NCBI GenBank assembly: GCA_030427505.1
Contig: JAUICH010000004.1
Location: forward strand, 124,001-188,000
Length of the DNA stretch: 64,000 bases
DNA from: Verrucomicrobiia bacterium
Lineage (GTDB): Bacteria > Verrucomicrobiota > Verrucomicrobiia > Verrucomicrobiales > DEV007
Direction of reading: 5' to 3'
Of this stretch, positions 8,249-18,302 are shown piece after piece. The translations under genes were made by a program, and so were the position numbers. Every line of letters begins with the position of its first letter. Positions within the stretch are counted from its first letter, which is position 1. A model generated the notes under the pieces. It saw only the letters and a program-made list of their open reading frames with translations. It searched no databases and was not told the origin of the DNA.

Positions 8249-11200
8249 ATGAAGATTAGCCTGATCGGAGGATCGTCGATCCTTCGTGGCAGCCTCCTGC
8301 CACTCCTGTCCGGAATTGGCTTGCTCATCAGCCAAGCCACCACCCACGCCCAGCAATACGAAGCTGGCGTCATCAACACCAACCATAGTTGGACGCAGGT
8401 TAACTTCAGCACACCCTTTGACGCCCCGCCCGTGGTCGTGGCCGGGCCCGCCGAATACAATGGCGTGAACCCCTCCACGGTGCGCGTCCGCAACGTCAGC
8501 GCCACGGGTTTTCAACTGCGCGTGGACGAATGGGACTACCTGGACGGCGGCCACACCACGGAGAACATCAGCTACTTTGCCCTGGAAGAAGGGGTGCACA
8601 CCATTGGCGGACTCACCTGGGAAGCCGGACGCGCCTCCAACGTCACTCAGGGCTTCAGGACAGTCACCCTCACGGCGGGCTTTACCAGCACTCCCATCGT
8701 CATCGGTCAGATCGAAACGATGAACAATGTCTACAGCGGCTCGGACCCCACCGGCCTGGTCAACCGGATCCGCAACGTCTCCGGCACCTCTTTCGAGATC
8801 AAGATTCAGGACGAGGAAGCCACCACCACCGCGCCCGCCGGGGAAGACATCGGCTACATCGCGGTCTCGGAAGGCTCCGGCTGGCTGAACGGAGAGCCGC
8901 TCCTGGTCGCCCGGACGGGCGACCTCGTCAGCGGCAACGACTCAGATGACAATGGCTTCATCGAGCCCTTCACCATCCAGTTCCTGGAGACCTACACCAA
9001 TCCCGTCTTCGTCGCCGGTCTCCAGACGCAGGACGGTGGCGACACCGTCTCCCTCCGCCACGATAACGTGCGGCCGGACTCCATCGACATTTTCCTGGAG
9101 GAAGAAGAGTCCAACGACGCGGAAGTCTCCCACACCACGGAAGACATCGGCATGGTTGTCATCGGCGAACGCCGGACCGCCGCGGATGCCAAGATCGAAG
9201 CCGGCCTCCTCACCCGCAATCAGGCTGACGCGAACACCTGGTACACCGTCACGCTGCAGAACACTTACACGAACCCCGTTGTCGTCATGGGCCCGGTCTC
9301 CAACGCGGGCAGCGATCCCAGCACCATCCGCGTCCGCAACGTCACCTCGAACAGTTTCGAATATCAAGTGGACGAGTGGGACTACAAAGACGGCGCCCAC
9401 GCGACCACGACGCACCACTTCATCGCCATGGAGGCGGGTGTCTACGACATCGGCGGCGTCCGCTGGCAGGCCGGGGTTTTCTCCGGAGCTACCCACGGTT
9501 ATAAGACGGTGAATTTCGCCGATCAGTTCCCCGTCACTCCCGTCGTCCTCGCCCAGGCCGCCACGGACAATGAAGCCAGCGCGGTTTCCACCTTTGTCCG
9601 CAATGTCGGGCGCGATTCCTTCCAGATGAAGCTCATCGAGGAACAACTCGGCCCCGACACCCACGCGGCGGAAGACGTCCACTACGTCGCTATCCAGCCC
9701 GGTCCCTCCGCTTTCACGGCAAATGGGACGCTCTACCTCTTTGACGTTGGTCTCACCGGCAACACCATTTCCGACGAAGGCGCCAACAACGAAACCCAGG
9801 TCGCGGAAAACGGCATCGACTTTGTCTACGAGACCGTCCCCTTCCCCCGCACCTATGACGCTCCCCCCATCCTGGTGGCCGCCATGCAAACCGTGAACGG
9901 CGGCGATCCCTGCGCCCTGCGCTACAGTTCGCTCAATACTTCCGGCTTCGGCGTCCGCGTGGAGGAAGAGCAGTCCGAAGACCTGGAGGTGGATCACACC
10001 AATGAAGTCGTCGGCTACCTTGCCGCCACTACCTACGCGGACGCGGACGGAGACGCCCTGCCGGACGCCTGGGAAACCTCCACCGGCCTCACCGACGCCA
10101 ATGGCGATCCGGACGGCGACGGGATGACCAACCTGGAGGAGTTCCTCAACGACAGCAATCCCAGCAGCGCCGACGCCACCATCATCCAGGTGGCCACCCT
10201 CGATGCCCGGGGCTACGAAGGCACCGGCGCGCCCGCTTCCTTCAACGTGACCCGCGCCAATTCCAACCACGCGGTGACGGTCTTCTACAATCTGGGCGGC
10301 GCCGCCACGGCGGATCAGCCAGTAGCCTCGCTGGGCGACTACTCGGTGAAAGACCAGAACGGCTTTGCCCTCGGCGGCGCGATCACGCTGCCTCAGTTTG
10401 TGAACAGCGCCCAAGTCTATATCCACCCCGTGGCGGATAACATGCACGAGTATCCGGAGCTTGTGGAACTATCCCTCCTCACCTCCCCGGACTACCAGTT
10501 GGGCGGGAACACCCAGGCGGACGTGGACCTGGCGGACAACACGGACGACCCGGAAAACGACACGCTCTTCGTCGGCTTCTACCAGGCGGAAGGCACGGCC
10601 GTGACCGGCGCCTCCGGCATCGCCACCCTGATCCTGAACGGGAGCAACACGGAGGGGAGACTCACCACTTCCTACAGCGGCCTCACCTCCCCTCAGGTAA
10701 ACGCCCACATTCACAAGGCCAACTCCGGTCCCTCCAGCGGCCCCATCATGGAGCCTCTTCCTCAGACCGGACAGCTTCAGGGTTACCTCTGGACCATCCA
10801 CTCCGCGGGGGCCGGCGTCTATACCGTGGAACGCCTCATCGATTCGCTCTACAACCAGAACGGCGAGAGCCGTCTCTACGCAAACGTCCACACGGTGAAC
10901 TATGGCCCGGGTGAGATCTGGGCTCTCTTCAGCGAAGTTCAGGGCTCCGTGGAGCCGCCCGAGCCGGACGATCCGCCCTCCATCGATCAGTTCAACCTCT
11001 CCACCGCACAGGGTCAGGAAAACTTGCGGCGAGACATTGCCCGCTTCCTCACCCAGTCCACCTTTGGCGCCACGCAGCAGACCATCGAGCAGCTCTACGC
11101 GGCGGTGGACGCGGATACGAACGACGACCGCATCGCCGTCTTCGAACAATGGATCGACGACCAGTTCGCCCTGGAGCAGACGCTGCACCTGGACTACGTG

Positions 11201-13204
11201 GTGGCCGCCGACTGGCAGGAGTGGGTCATGCGGAAACACTTCCAGCCCGAGGGCTACCCCTCCACCTACTACACCGGCGCCCCTGGCACCATGCCCACCG
11301 CGCCCGCCAAGCCCGGCGCCTGGCCGGTGATGACGGGCCCCAGCCTGAGCACCTTTGACTCCCTGGTACCCTCCACTTGGCGCGTTCCCTCCGGGCCGTA
11401 TCCGCTGGCGCAGTCAAACATCAACAACCGGAGCCAGTTCGATCCCAACCTCGGAGAGGTCAACCACAGCCACCGCCGCCGCGCCTCCTGGACGATTTAC
11501 GCCAACGCCCACGACCAGCTCCGCCAGCGGCTCGGCTTTGCCTGGCAGGAAATCATGGTCGCCTCGGAAAACCTGAACGTCATCCGCCAGCGCCACTACG
11601 GCGCCTCCCGCTGGATCGACATGCTGGCCGAGAACTCGGACGATACCTTCCGCGAACTGCTGGAAGACGTCACCTACAGCCCCGTCATGGGCAAGTACCT
11701 CAGCCACCTGCGTAACGGCAGCGAAGCCGCCACCGGCGTCCCGCCGGATGAGAACTATGCCCGCGAGATCATGCAGCTCTTCTCCATCGGCCTGGTCGAG
11801 CTCTGGCAGGATGGCACCCTGCGGCTCGATCCGACTTCCGGTCTCGTTCAGCAAACCTACGACAATAACGACATCACCGAACTGTCCCGCGTGCTCACCG
11901 GGCTCAGCTTCAGCCGTTACGCCAACAACGAGACCCGCTGGGACGACCCCATCGTCAACAACAACACCAGCAGCAACGCCACCACCATCGCCAACAACTT
12001 CAACCGCGGCGATTCCAACAAATACTACGGCGCCACCTATGAGTACCCCATGCACATGTTCGGCAACTTCCACGACCTGGGAGCGAAGACCCTTGGGGGA
12101 ATCAATGGCGTGACCATCGACAACACCTCCATGAGCGATGGCGACTTCACCGATCCCACGGATGAGATCGCCCACGGGAATCAGGACCTCGCCGACATGC
12201 ACGACTGGCTGGCCAATCACCCCAACACGGCTCCCTTCATCTGCACCCGGCTCATCCAGCGCCTCGTCACCAGCAACCCCAGCCACGGCTACGTGTACCG
12301 CGTCTCCCAGCGCTTCATCGATACCGGGGGCGATCTGGCGGAAGTGACCAAGGCCATCCTGCTGGACTACGAGGCCCGCACGCTGGATCTCACCGACGAC
12401 GAAAACTACGGAAAGATGAAGGAGCCCATCCTTCGCTACCTCCAGACCCTGCGCGCCCTGAACGCCTCCTCCGAACTCCTCGTGGACGGCAGCGGCATCT
12501 CCGGTAGCGACCTCACCGAGTACGGCTACCCCGCCAGTCAGGCGGATAACTTCACCGGCACCATGGACTACACCTCTGGGAATCCGCTGAACCCCGCTAA
12601 CAACCTGCCCGGCAGCCGCTACCGCTACCCGCAGACGGATGCCAATCTGGCCCAGACCCCTCTGGCCGCGCCCACGGTGTTCAACTGGTTCCTGCCGGAC
12701 TATCGCCCGGACGGCCCCATTGCGGATGCCGCCCTGGTCGCGCCGGAGTTCCAGATCACCACGGAAACCTCTGTCATTTCTTCGATCAACTACTTCTGGA
12801 CCCTCACCTGGAGCCTTACGGGCCAGAGCGTGAACGTCCTCGGCTCCGTCTACAACGCGAACGTGTCGCCGCCCTTCACCCCCCAAACCGACCTCGGCTA
12901 CTCGACCAACGCGGACAACGTCATCGCCGACTTCGACGCCTGGGTCGCAAAATACAACGCCTACACCGGTACCGAAGCGGAGCGCGACCAGGCGCTCATC
13001 GATGAACTCGATCTGCTCCTCACTTCCGGGAATCTCGCCGCCCGCTACCCCATCGACTCCGGTGACAGCGACGAGAACCCCCGCGAAATCCTCATCGACG
13101 TGCTCACCAACTCGTTCGGCACCGGTGGCAACGGTCCCAGGGAAAAAGTGCGCACCGCCTTCTACCTGCTGACCACCTCGCCGGAATTCGTCATCCAGAA
13201 ATAG
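8249..13204 (+). CDS. Giant secreted DUF1800 protein with H-type-lectin-like repeats, Calx-beta-like and CHRD-like domains
   Basis: A 1651-residue protein with a signal peptide ending near THAQ (35). Residues 36-594 are six modules of about 90 residues, arranged as a three-module cassette occurring twice (36-314 and 315-594), with motifs such as RVRNVSATGFQLRVDEWDY and RVRNVTSNSFEYQVDEWDY; the fold looks like H-type lectin. Then come an Asp-rich TSP3-type calcium segment (595-645, DADGDALPDAW and DPDGDGMTNLEEF), a Calx-beta-like region (645-765) and a CHRD-like domain (769-894, NAHIHKANSG and LYANVHTVNYGPGEI). A DUF1800 domain (about 921-1650, RDIARFLTQSTFGA) follows. DUF1800 genes normally pair with DUF1501 genes, as here. 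A surface or matrix role is inferred; the biochemical activity of DUF1800 is unknown. Confidence 0.88.
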   Translation: MKISLIGGSSILRGSLLPLLSGIGLLISQATTHAQQYEAGVINTNHSWTQVNFSTPFDAPPVVVAGPAEYNGVNPSTVRVRNVSATGFQLRVDEWDYLDGGHTTENISYFALEEGVHTIGGLTWEAGRASNVTQGFRTVTLTAGFTSTPIVIGQIETMNNVYSGSDPTGLVNRIRNVSGTSFEIKIQDEEATTTAPAGEDIGYIAVSEGSGWLNGEPLLVARTGDLVSGNDSDDNGFIEPFTIQFLETYTNPVFVAGLQTQDGGDTVSLRHDNVRPDSIDIFLEEEESNDAEVSHTTEDIGMVVIGERRTAADAKIEAGLLTRNQADANTWYTVTLQNTYTNPVVVMGPVSNAGSDPSTIRVRNVTSNSFEYQVDEWDYKDGAHATTTHHFIAMEAGVYDIGGVRWQAGVFSGATHGYKTVNFADQFPVTPVVLAQAATDNEASAVSTFVRNVGRDSFQMKLIEEQLGPDTHAAEDVHYVAIQPGPSAFTANGTLYLFDVGLTGNTISDEGANNETQVAENGIDFVYETVPFPRTYDAPPILVAAMQTVNGGDPCALRYSSLNTSGFGVRVEEEQSEDLEVDHTNEVVGYLAATTYADADGDALPDAWETSTGLTDANGDPDGDGMTNLEEFLNDSNPSSADATIIQVATLDARGYEGTGAPASFNVTRANSNHAVTVFYNLGGAATADQPVASLGDYSVKDQNGFALGGAITLPQFVNSAQVYIHPVADNMHEYPELVELSLLTSPDYQLGGNTQADVDLADNTDDPENDTLFVGFYQAEGTAVTGASGIATLILNGSNTEGRLTTSYSGLTSPQVNAHIHKANSGPSSGPIMEPLPQTGQLQGYLWTIHSAGAGVYTVERLIDSLYNQNGESRLYANVHTVNYGPGEIWALFSEVQGSVEPPEPDDPPSIDQFNLSTAQGQENLRRDIARFLTQSTFGATQQTIEQLYAAVDADTNDDRIAVFEQWIDDQFALEQTLHLDYVVAADWQEWVMRKHFQPEGYPSTYYTGAPGTMPTAPAKPGAWPVMTGPSLSTFDSLVPSTWRVPSGPYPLAQSNINNRSQFDPNLGEVNHSHRRRASWTIYANAHDQLRQRLGFAWQEIMVASENLNVIRQRHYGASRWIDMLAENSDDTFRELLEDVTYSPVMGKYLSHLRNGSEAATGVPPDENYAREIMQLFSIGLVELWQDGTLRLDPTSGLVQQTYDNNDITELSRVLTGLSFSRYANNETRWDDPIVNNNTSSNATTIANNFNRGDSNKYYGATYEYPMHMFGNFHDLGAKTLGGINGVTIDNTSMSDGDFTDPTDEIAHGNQDLADMHDWLANHPNTAPFICTRLIQRLVTSNPSHGYVYRVSQRFIDTGGDLAEVTKAILLDYEARTLDLTDDENYGKMKEPILRYLQTLRALNASSELLVDGSGISGSDLTEYGYPASQADNFTGTMDYTSGNPLNPANNLPGSRYRYPQTDANLAQTPLAAPTVFNWFLPDYRPDGPIADAALVAPEFQITTETSVISSINYFWTLTWSLTGQSVNVLGSVYNANVSPPFTPQTDLGYSTNADNVIADFDAWVAKYNAYTGTEAERDQALIDELDLLLTSGNLAARYPIDSGDSDENPREILIDVLTNSFGTGGNGPREKVRTAFYLLTTSPEFVIQK

Positions 13205-13253
13205 AGGGAGCCACCGCAAGCCATCGAACCTAAGCAAAGAATCAAACAACCAA

Positions 13254-13259
13254 GGAGAT
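13254..13259 (+). promoter_or_regulatory. Strong Shine-Dalgarno of the DUF1501 gene
   Basis: AGGAGA lies 6 bp ahead of the ATG at 13266, one of the few clear ribosome binding sites in the window. It fixes the start of the DUF1501 gene. Confidence 0.6.
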
Positions 13260-13265
13260 CACAAG

Positions 13266-14897
13266 ATGAAGAAAAGCCTCCGCGAAAACGAACAGACTCG
13301 CCGCGCTTTCATGGCCCGCTCCGCCTGCGGAGCGATGGGCCTGACGGGCATCATCAGCACCCTGACCAACCTGCGCCTCATGCAGGCCACCCTGGCCCAG
13401 GCCAACCTGACGGATTACAAAGCCCTTATCGTGCTCTTCCTCTACGGTGGCACGAACACCGACAACGTGCTCATTCCCGGTGCCACCCACCCGTCCCGGT
13501 CTAACTACGACGCCAGCCGCGGCATCCTGGCCATCCCGGCCAATGACTTGGTCAACATCACCGCCAGCAACCTCTCCGGCGGCGCGGAAGACTTCGGCCT
13601 CCACCCCAGCCTCAGCGGCCTGGGCTCCATGTTCAACGCCGGGGAACTCGCTTTCGTGTCCAACGTCGGCACCCTGCTCGACCAGACCCAGCGGATTGGC
13701 AACCTTGAGTTCGATGCCCCCGTGCCTCCCCAGCTCTTCTCCCACTCCGATCAGCAGGTCCAGTGGCAGAGTTCGCTCCCCGATCAGCCCTTCCAGTCCG
13801 GTTGGGCGGGCCGCATCGCCGAGCTCCTCGACGCTGGCTACAACCCCAGCAGCAACGTGTCCATGTCCGTCACCCTCTCCGGGCTGAACAGCCTGCTCGT
13901 GGGCGTGCCCGGCTCTCCCGTGCAGTACTCCGTCACCACCAACGGCGCCGTCTCCCTGGCTGGCTACGGGACCAACTACTCCAGCGCCCTCACCAATCCC
14001 TCGGACATCTACAGCTACCAGTCCACCACCGCCGGCCGCCGCCTTGAGGCCTTCCAGAAGATCATGGACTACACCCATGCCAACCTCATGGAAGACTCCT
14101 ACAACGCCGTCGTCCGCCGCGCCCGGATCAACGAAGGCTACGTCGGGGACGCCCTGCTCGCCGCCGGTTCCTCTGGAGTGAACTTCGACAATATCTTCAT
14201 CAGCCAGCACGGCGTGGGCGCCGTTACCAACCTGCCGAACATCTCCCAGCAGTTGCTCATGATCGCCAAGCTCATCGCCGGCCGGGACAACCTGGGGAAC
14301 GCCCGTCAGCTCTTCTTCTGCAGCCAGGGCGGCTACGATACCCACCAGGACCAGGGCAGCACCACCGCCAACGCTGGGGACCTGAATGACCTGCTCACCG
14401 ATCTGAACAACGGTCTCGTGGCGTTCAACACCGCCATGAAACAGCTTGAAACCAACGACGCGGAGTTTGACTACGCCGACGTCACCCTGGCCACCCACTC
14501 CGACTTCAACCGCACCTTCACCCCCAACGGCACCGATCCCAACACCGCTGGCAGCGACCATGCCTGGGGCGGACACCACCTCGTCATGGGCGGCGCCGTG
14601 GACGGCGGAAAAGTCTTTGGCTACTTCCCCGACCAGCAGGTGAACGGCCCCCTGGACGTGAACACCACCAACGGCCGGGGCCGCTGGATACCCACCACCT
14701 CCGTCGAACAGTTCGCCGCCCCCCTCGCCCGCTGGATGGGCGTCACCATCAACGGCAACGGCACCCTCGAAGGCTCCGACATGGCCAACATCTTCCCCAA
14801 CCTCACCCGCTTCGCCAACCCCTTCGACAGCACCTACACCCCCAACGATCCTCTCAACTACGCCAACGTGGACTTCATCAAGGCGTCAGAGATTTGA
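13266..14897 (+). CDS. DUF1501 family secreted protein (partner of the DUF1800 protein)
   Basis: The 543-residue protein opens with a Tat-type leader (TRRAFMARSACGAMGLTGI) and continues with the DUF1501 core: KALIVLFLYGGTNTDNVLIP, LHPSLSGLGSMFNAGELAFVSNVG, FFCSQGGYDTHQDQG and SDHAWGGHHLVMGGAVDGGKVFG. These are the sulfatase/alkaline-phosphatase-superfamily-like motifs of the family, including the HAWGGHH metal-type cluster. It begins 61 bp after the DUF1800 gene, so the two form an operon. Such pairs are typical of planctomycetes, verrucomicrobia and some proteobacteria; their joint function is not established. Confidence 0.9.
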   Translation: MKKSLRENEQTRRAFMARSACGAMGLTGIISTLTNLRLMQATLAQANLTDYKALIVLFLYGGTNTDNVLIPGATHPSRSNYDASRGILAIPANDLVNITASNLSGGAEDFGLHPSLSGLGSMFNAGELAFVSNVGTLLDQTQRIGNLEFDAPVPPQLFSHSDQQVQWQSSLPDQPFQSGWAGRIAELLDAGYNPSSNVSMSVTLSGLNSLLVGVPGSPVQYSVTTNGAVSLAGYGTNYSSALTNPSDIYSYQSTTAGRRLEAFQKIMDYTHANLMEDSYNAVVRRARINEGYVGDALLAAGSSGVNFDNIFISQHGVGAVTNLPNISQQLLMIAKLIAGRDNLGNARQLFFCSQGGYDTHQDQGSTTANAGDLNDLLTDLNNGLVAFNTAMKQLETNDAEFDYADVTLATHSDFNRTFTPNGTDPNTAGSDHAWGGHHLVMGGAVDGGKVFGYFPDQQVNGPLDVNTTNGRGRWIPTTSVEQFAAPLARWMGVTINGNGTLEGSDMANIFPNLTRFANPFDSTYTPNDPLNYANVDFIKASEI

Positions 14898-15054
14898 GGG
14901 TCGCGTAGAGAGAAGGAGGAAGGGCAGGCGCTCCGCATTGCGCGGAAGCGCTGAAGGAGCCCCTTAAACCACCGAGGCCTGGCTCTCAAATCCAGGAGTT
15001 CTTGATACCGGAGAACCCTTCTGGATCTCGATTCTTGGCTAGGCCAATAATTCC

Positions 15055-16941
15055 TTATCCCAGCGCCTTCCCAAGCAGTTCATACCCCCGGCGGATGAGG
15101 TCCTTCGGGCTTTCGAGCAGGCCGGCGGCCAGGAGGGACTGGTCGTAGAGTTGGGCTATGACGGCTTTGGCTAGCTCGGGATTGCTTTCCCGGGTGGCGG
15201 CGAGCTTCTTAATGAGCTCGTGGCGGGGGTTGATTTCGAGGGTGACTTTTACCGGCGGCAGGGAGTCGTCCGGGTTCATGGCCTTCATCATCTGACGCAT
15301 CTGGGGCGTCATCTGGGTGTCGGGATTCAGTGCGGCGATGGGGCTTTCGACGAGGCGTTTACCGGCCTGGACTTTGTCCACGGCGTCTTCGCCCAGCTCG
15401 GTCTTGATGAAGTCGCAGAGCTTGGTGACTTCTTCTTCGGCCAGGGGTTCGGCCTGGTCGCCGGTATCGGGAGCGTCTTCGAGGTCGATGTCGGCCTGGC
15501 CGGCGGAGACGAGTTTCTTCCCGTCGAACTCCGGCAGGCGGGTCATGACGTAGTCGTCAATGGACTCGAAGCAGTAGATGACTTCGATGCCGCGGGCTTT
15601 GAACGCTTCCACGTAGGGACCGGCCTCGATGGTTTCGCGGTCTTTGCCGATGATGTAGTAGATCTTGTCCTGGCCGTCTTTGGCTCGGGTCAGGTAGTCC
15701 GCGAAAGACGTCAGCTTACCGGAATCGGTCATGGAGCTTTCGTAGCGGAGCAGCTTCGCCAGATCTTCCGTGTGGTCGGCGTCGGTGGCGGCGCCTTCTT
15801 TCAGGAAGCGGCTGAACTTTTCGTAGAACTCTTCGTATTTCTCCGCGTCGTTCCCGGCTTCTTTGTCGAGGAACTTGAGGAAACGCTTGGTCACGACGCG
15901 GTTCAGCTTCCTGACCAGGGAGCTGTCCTGCATGCTTTCGCGGGAGATATTGAGAGGCAGGTCGCTGCTGTCGATGACGCCGCGCAGGAAGCGCAGCCAC
16001 TCGGGCAGCAGGCCGCGCGGCTCGTCGTCGATGAGGACTTTCTTGCAATAGAGAGACACGCCGGGCTCCATCTGGCCGAAGCCCCAGAGTTCCTGGTTCT
16101 CCCTCGGCACGAAGAGCAGTGCGTTGATCTCCAGCGGCGCGTCGGCGCTGAAGTGCATGCGGTAGCGCGGCTCATCAAAGGCCTTGGCAGTGAACTTGTA
16201 GAACTCGGTGTATTCCTCTTCGGTCACGTCGCTCTTGTTCTTCAGCCAGAGGGCCTCGATGTTGTTCACCCGCTCGCCGTTCAGGAGAATGGGGAACGGC
16301 ACGAAACTGGAGTAGGTCTCCAGGATGGTCTTGATCCGCTCTTTCTTGGCGAACTCTTCCTGACCTTCGCGGAGCTTGACGACGATCTTGCATCCGCGGC
16401 GCTGGCCGGGGGCTTCGCTGATGGTGTAGCCGGTCTTCCCGTCGCTCTCCCACATCAGGTGTTCGCCGTCCGGCTTCCAGGAGTGAGTGTAGACCTGCAC
16501 CTGGTCCGCCACCATGAAGGCGCTGTAAAAACCGACGCCGAACTGGCCGATGAGGTTCGCCTCTTTCTGGTGGGTCTCATCCAGGGCCTGGAGAAATTTC
16601 TTCGAACCGGAGTGGGCAATGGTGCCGAGATTCTCCGCCAGTTCCTCCCGCGTCATGCCGATGCCGTAGTCCGTGATGGTGACGGTTCTGGCGGTCTCGT
16701 CGGTGGTGATGCTGATCTCCGGGGAAAGGTTCTCGTCGAAGATATCCTTTTCCGTCAGTTGCAGGTGGCGCAGTTTTTCCAGCGCGTCGGAGGCGTTCGA
16801 CACCAGTTCGCGAACGAAAATCTCTTTGTCCGTGTAAAGGGAGTGAATAACGATGTCCAGCAACTGGCGGACTTCCGCCTGGAAGGAGTGCTGGCCGTCA
16901 GAAGTGGTAGCGGTGCTTTGGGTGCCGGTTTCGGTAGACAT
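15055..16941 (-). CDS. htpG: Molecular chaperone HtpG (Hsp90)
   Basis: About 628 residues of bacterial Hsp90. The N-terminal ATPase domain has FQAEVRQLLDIVIHSLYTDKEIFVRELVSNASDALEKLR, TVTITDYGIGMTREEL and IGQFGVGFYSAFMVADQV, the GHKL nucleotide site. The middle domain has RGVIDSSDLPLNISRE, and the C-terminal dimerisation region ends MRQMMKAMNPDDSLPPVKVTLEINPRHELIKKL. I chose the ATG before STETGTQSTATT; a start 27 codons upstream would add an unrelated leader. The protein acts in the cytosol in folding of client proteins. It stands as a single gene, convergent with the DUF1501 gene. Confidence 0.97.
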   Translation of the reverse strand: MSTETGTQSTATTSDGQHSFQAEVRQLLDIVIHSLYTDKEIFVRELVSNASDALEKLRHLQLTEKDIFDENLSPEISITTDETARTVTITDYGIGMTREELAENLGTIAHSGSKKFLQALDETHQKEANLIGQFGVGFYSAFMVADQVQVYTHSWKPDGEHLMWESDGKTGYTISEAPGQRRGCKIVVKLREGQEEFAKKERIKTILETYSSFVPFPILLNGERVNNIEALWLKNKSDVTEEEYTEFYKFTAKAFDEPRYRMHFSADAPLEINALLFVPRENQELWGFGQMEPGVSLYCKKVLIDDEPRGLLPEWLRFLRGVIDSSDLPLNISRESMQDSSLVRKLNRVVTKRFLKFLDKEAGNDAEKYEEFYEKFSRFLKEGAATDADHTEDLAKLLRYESSMTDSGKLTSFADYLTRAKDGQDKIYYIIGKDRETIEAGPYVEAFKARGIEVIYCFESIDDYVMTRLPEFDGKKLVSAGQADIDLEDAPDTGDQAEPLAEEEVTKLCDFIKTELGEDAVDKVQAGKRLVESPIAALNPDTQMTPQMRQMMKAMNPDDSLPPVKVTLEINPRHELIKKLAATRESNPELAKAVIAQLYDQSLLAAGLLESPKDLIRRGYELLGKALG

Positions 16942-17018
16942 AACGTGTGGTTGAAAACTTTTTACTCTGATAGGCAAGGGTTCCTGAAAATCAAGTCCCA
17001 GCCGGACTGGCCAGCGTT

Positions 17019-18233
17019 TCAAGTGGCTTCATAAAGCATACCCAGATAGGCCCAGCCCGCCACGGTCAGGACCACGGAGCAGAGGAAGAAAATAGCCCAA
17101 CCCCAGCAGCGTTTCCAGTCCGCCACGATGTAGACGAAGATCAGGAAAGGCACAAGGACCACGCCGATCCCCCAGAGGGCTGATTTCATAAAGGCTTTTA
17201 CCAGTAGTCCAATGGAGGACACAAAAATAGCGAGAATCCCCACCAGAATGAGCAACATGGCTGGCAGAAACTGGGGCCGAGACGTCAGGGTGTCCAGCTT
17301 CTCCCGCCTCTCCATTCGCTCTGCCTCTTCTTCCACCTTCTTGGCGGCCAGGCTTTCGCCCTGCTCTTGAAGAAAGGCGCGCAGTTGGATGCCCATACCG
17401 TTCAGCGCGACCGCGGACAGCGTGCCGTATGGGGCATGCTCGGTCTTGCCGTCTTCCCTTTCCAAGACGACCCCTTCCTGGTTCGCGCTTCGGAGACGAT
17501 CCTTGGCCGTCGCCGAAGGCTCCCCCGCCCTGAGCCAGTTCCCAGGCTCCGCGTTTTCCACCACATAGGGCGGCAGACAAAGCGTTTCGAACCAGCCGGT
17601 TTCCGCCGCCTCGGGATCGTCCGCCGAGTGCATGACGCCAACAACCTGCCCAGTGGACATGAGCACGACGGGTGCGCCGCTCAGGCCGGCGGCGCGAAAC
17701 GGGCTGGCGGCATCGAAACCCAAATCTTTCGGTCCCTCGGGGGATCGGTAGGTTTCCACCGTGATGCCCACAAAGCTCAGGGTACAGCGAATCAACTTAT
17801 CGTGTCCGACAACGGCCAGCCTGTCGCCCTCTTCCAAGGTGAACTCGGGTTCGTACGGAAGATAGGAAAACGGCCCTCCCGCCCGAGAAATCTCCCGCGC
17901 CTGAATGTCCGCCTGCTGAAATACCACGTCCTGGGAGAGCGCGAACTCCTCGTCATCCTCTATGCCGAAAAGCCATTGAGGCACTTCGCCATCGAACTGA
18001 TGCAGGGAGGCCACCCCCATAAACAGGGGACCGTAGGAAATGATGAATCCCGAACCCTGGAGCCCATCGCCGAAAAGCAGGGCATACTCTTTCGGATTCT
18101 CGACTCGCTGGGCCAAGGCATGAAGGTCAACCAAGGACTGAGCCGCCGGAGCCGGGACAGGCGCCTCTTCCTGAGCGACCAGGCTTCCGCCAAACAGCAG
18201 CAGGCCCGCAAGCACGTTGAGCAACCATTTCAT
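17019..18233 (-). CDS. Membrane-anchored trypsin-like serine protease homologue
   Basis: About 404 residues with a signal peptide (MKWLLNVLAGLLLFGGSLVA). The following 200 residues read like a trypsin-fold domain: SGFIISYGPLFMGVASLHQF, with His78 at the usual catalytic place, and AAGLSGAPVVLMSTGQVVGVMHS, with Ser185 in a G-x-S-G-x-P motif. The catalytic Asp is not obvious, so activity is uncertain. A helical linker (LAAKKVEEEAERMERREKL) leads to a C-terminal membrane block of three hydrophobic helices. That block is clearly similar to the protein encoded just upstream at 18303-18635, suggesting a shared origin. The ATG at codon 7 of the longest frame is preferred because it starts the signal peptide. 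Confidence 0.75.
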   Translation of the reverse strand: MKWLLNVLAGLLLFGGSLVAQEEAPVPAPAAQSLVDLHALAQRVENPKEYALLFGDGLQGSGFIISYGPLFMGVASLHQFDGEVPQWLFGIEDDEEFALSQDVVFQQADIQAREISRAGGPFSYLPYEPEFTLEEGDRLAVVGHDKLIRCTLSFVGITVETYRSPEGPKDLGFDAASPFRAAGLSGAPVVLMSTGQVVGVMHSADDPEAAETGWFETLCLPPYVVENAEPGNWLRAGEPSATAKDRLRSANQEGVVLEREDGKTEHAPYGTLSAVALNGMGIQLRAFLQEQGESLAAKKVEEEAERMERREKLDTLTSRPQFLPAMLLILVGILAIFVSSIGLLVKAFMKSALWGIGVVLVPFLIFVYIVADWKRCWGWAIFFLCSVVLTVAGWAYLGMLYEAT

Positions 18234-18302
18234 TACAATGAGGGTAGCCAATCCGCCTGCTTTGGCCAGAAAAACGCCGTTCCACTCTTACAAAAGACCC
18301 CG

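Noticed and set aside
11414-13249. A 611-residue minus-strand frame opposite the DUF1800 domain
   Set aside because: The composition is dominated by Val and Gly with no motifs, whereas the plus-strand reading shows known domains.
14911-14960. Hairpin between the DUF1501 gene and htpG as a terminator
   Set aside because: GGCGCTCCGC and GCGCGGAAGCGC pair only with a bulge, and no T tract follows on either strand.
15220-17034. A 604-residue plus-strand frame opposite htpG
   Set aside because: htpG is unmistakable on the other strand; the frame has the His/Leu/Phe-rich composition of a shadow.
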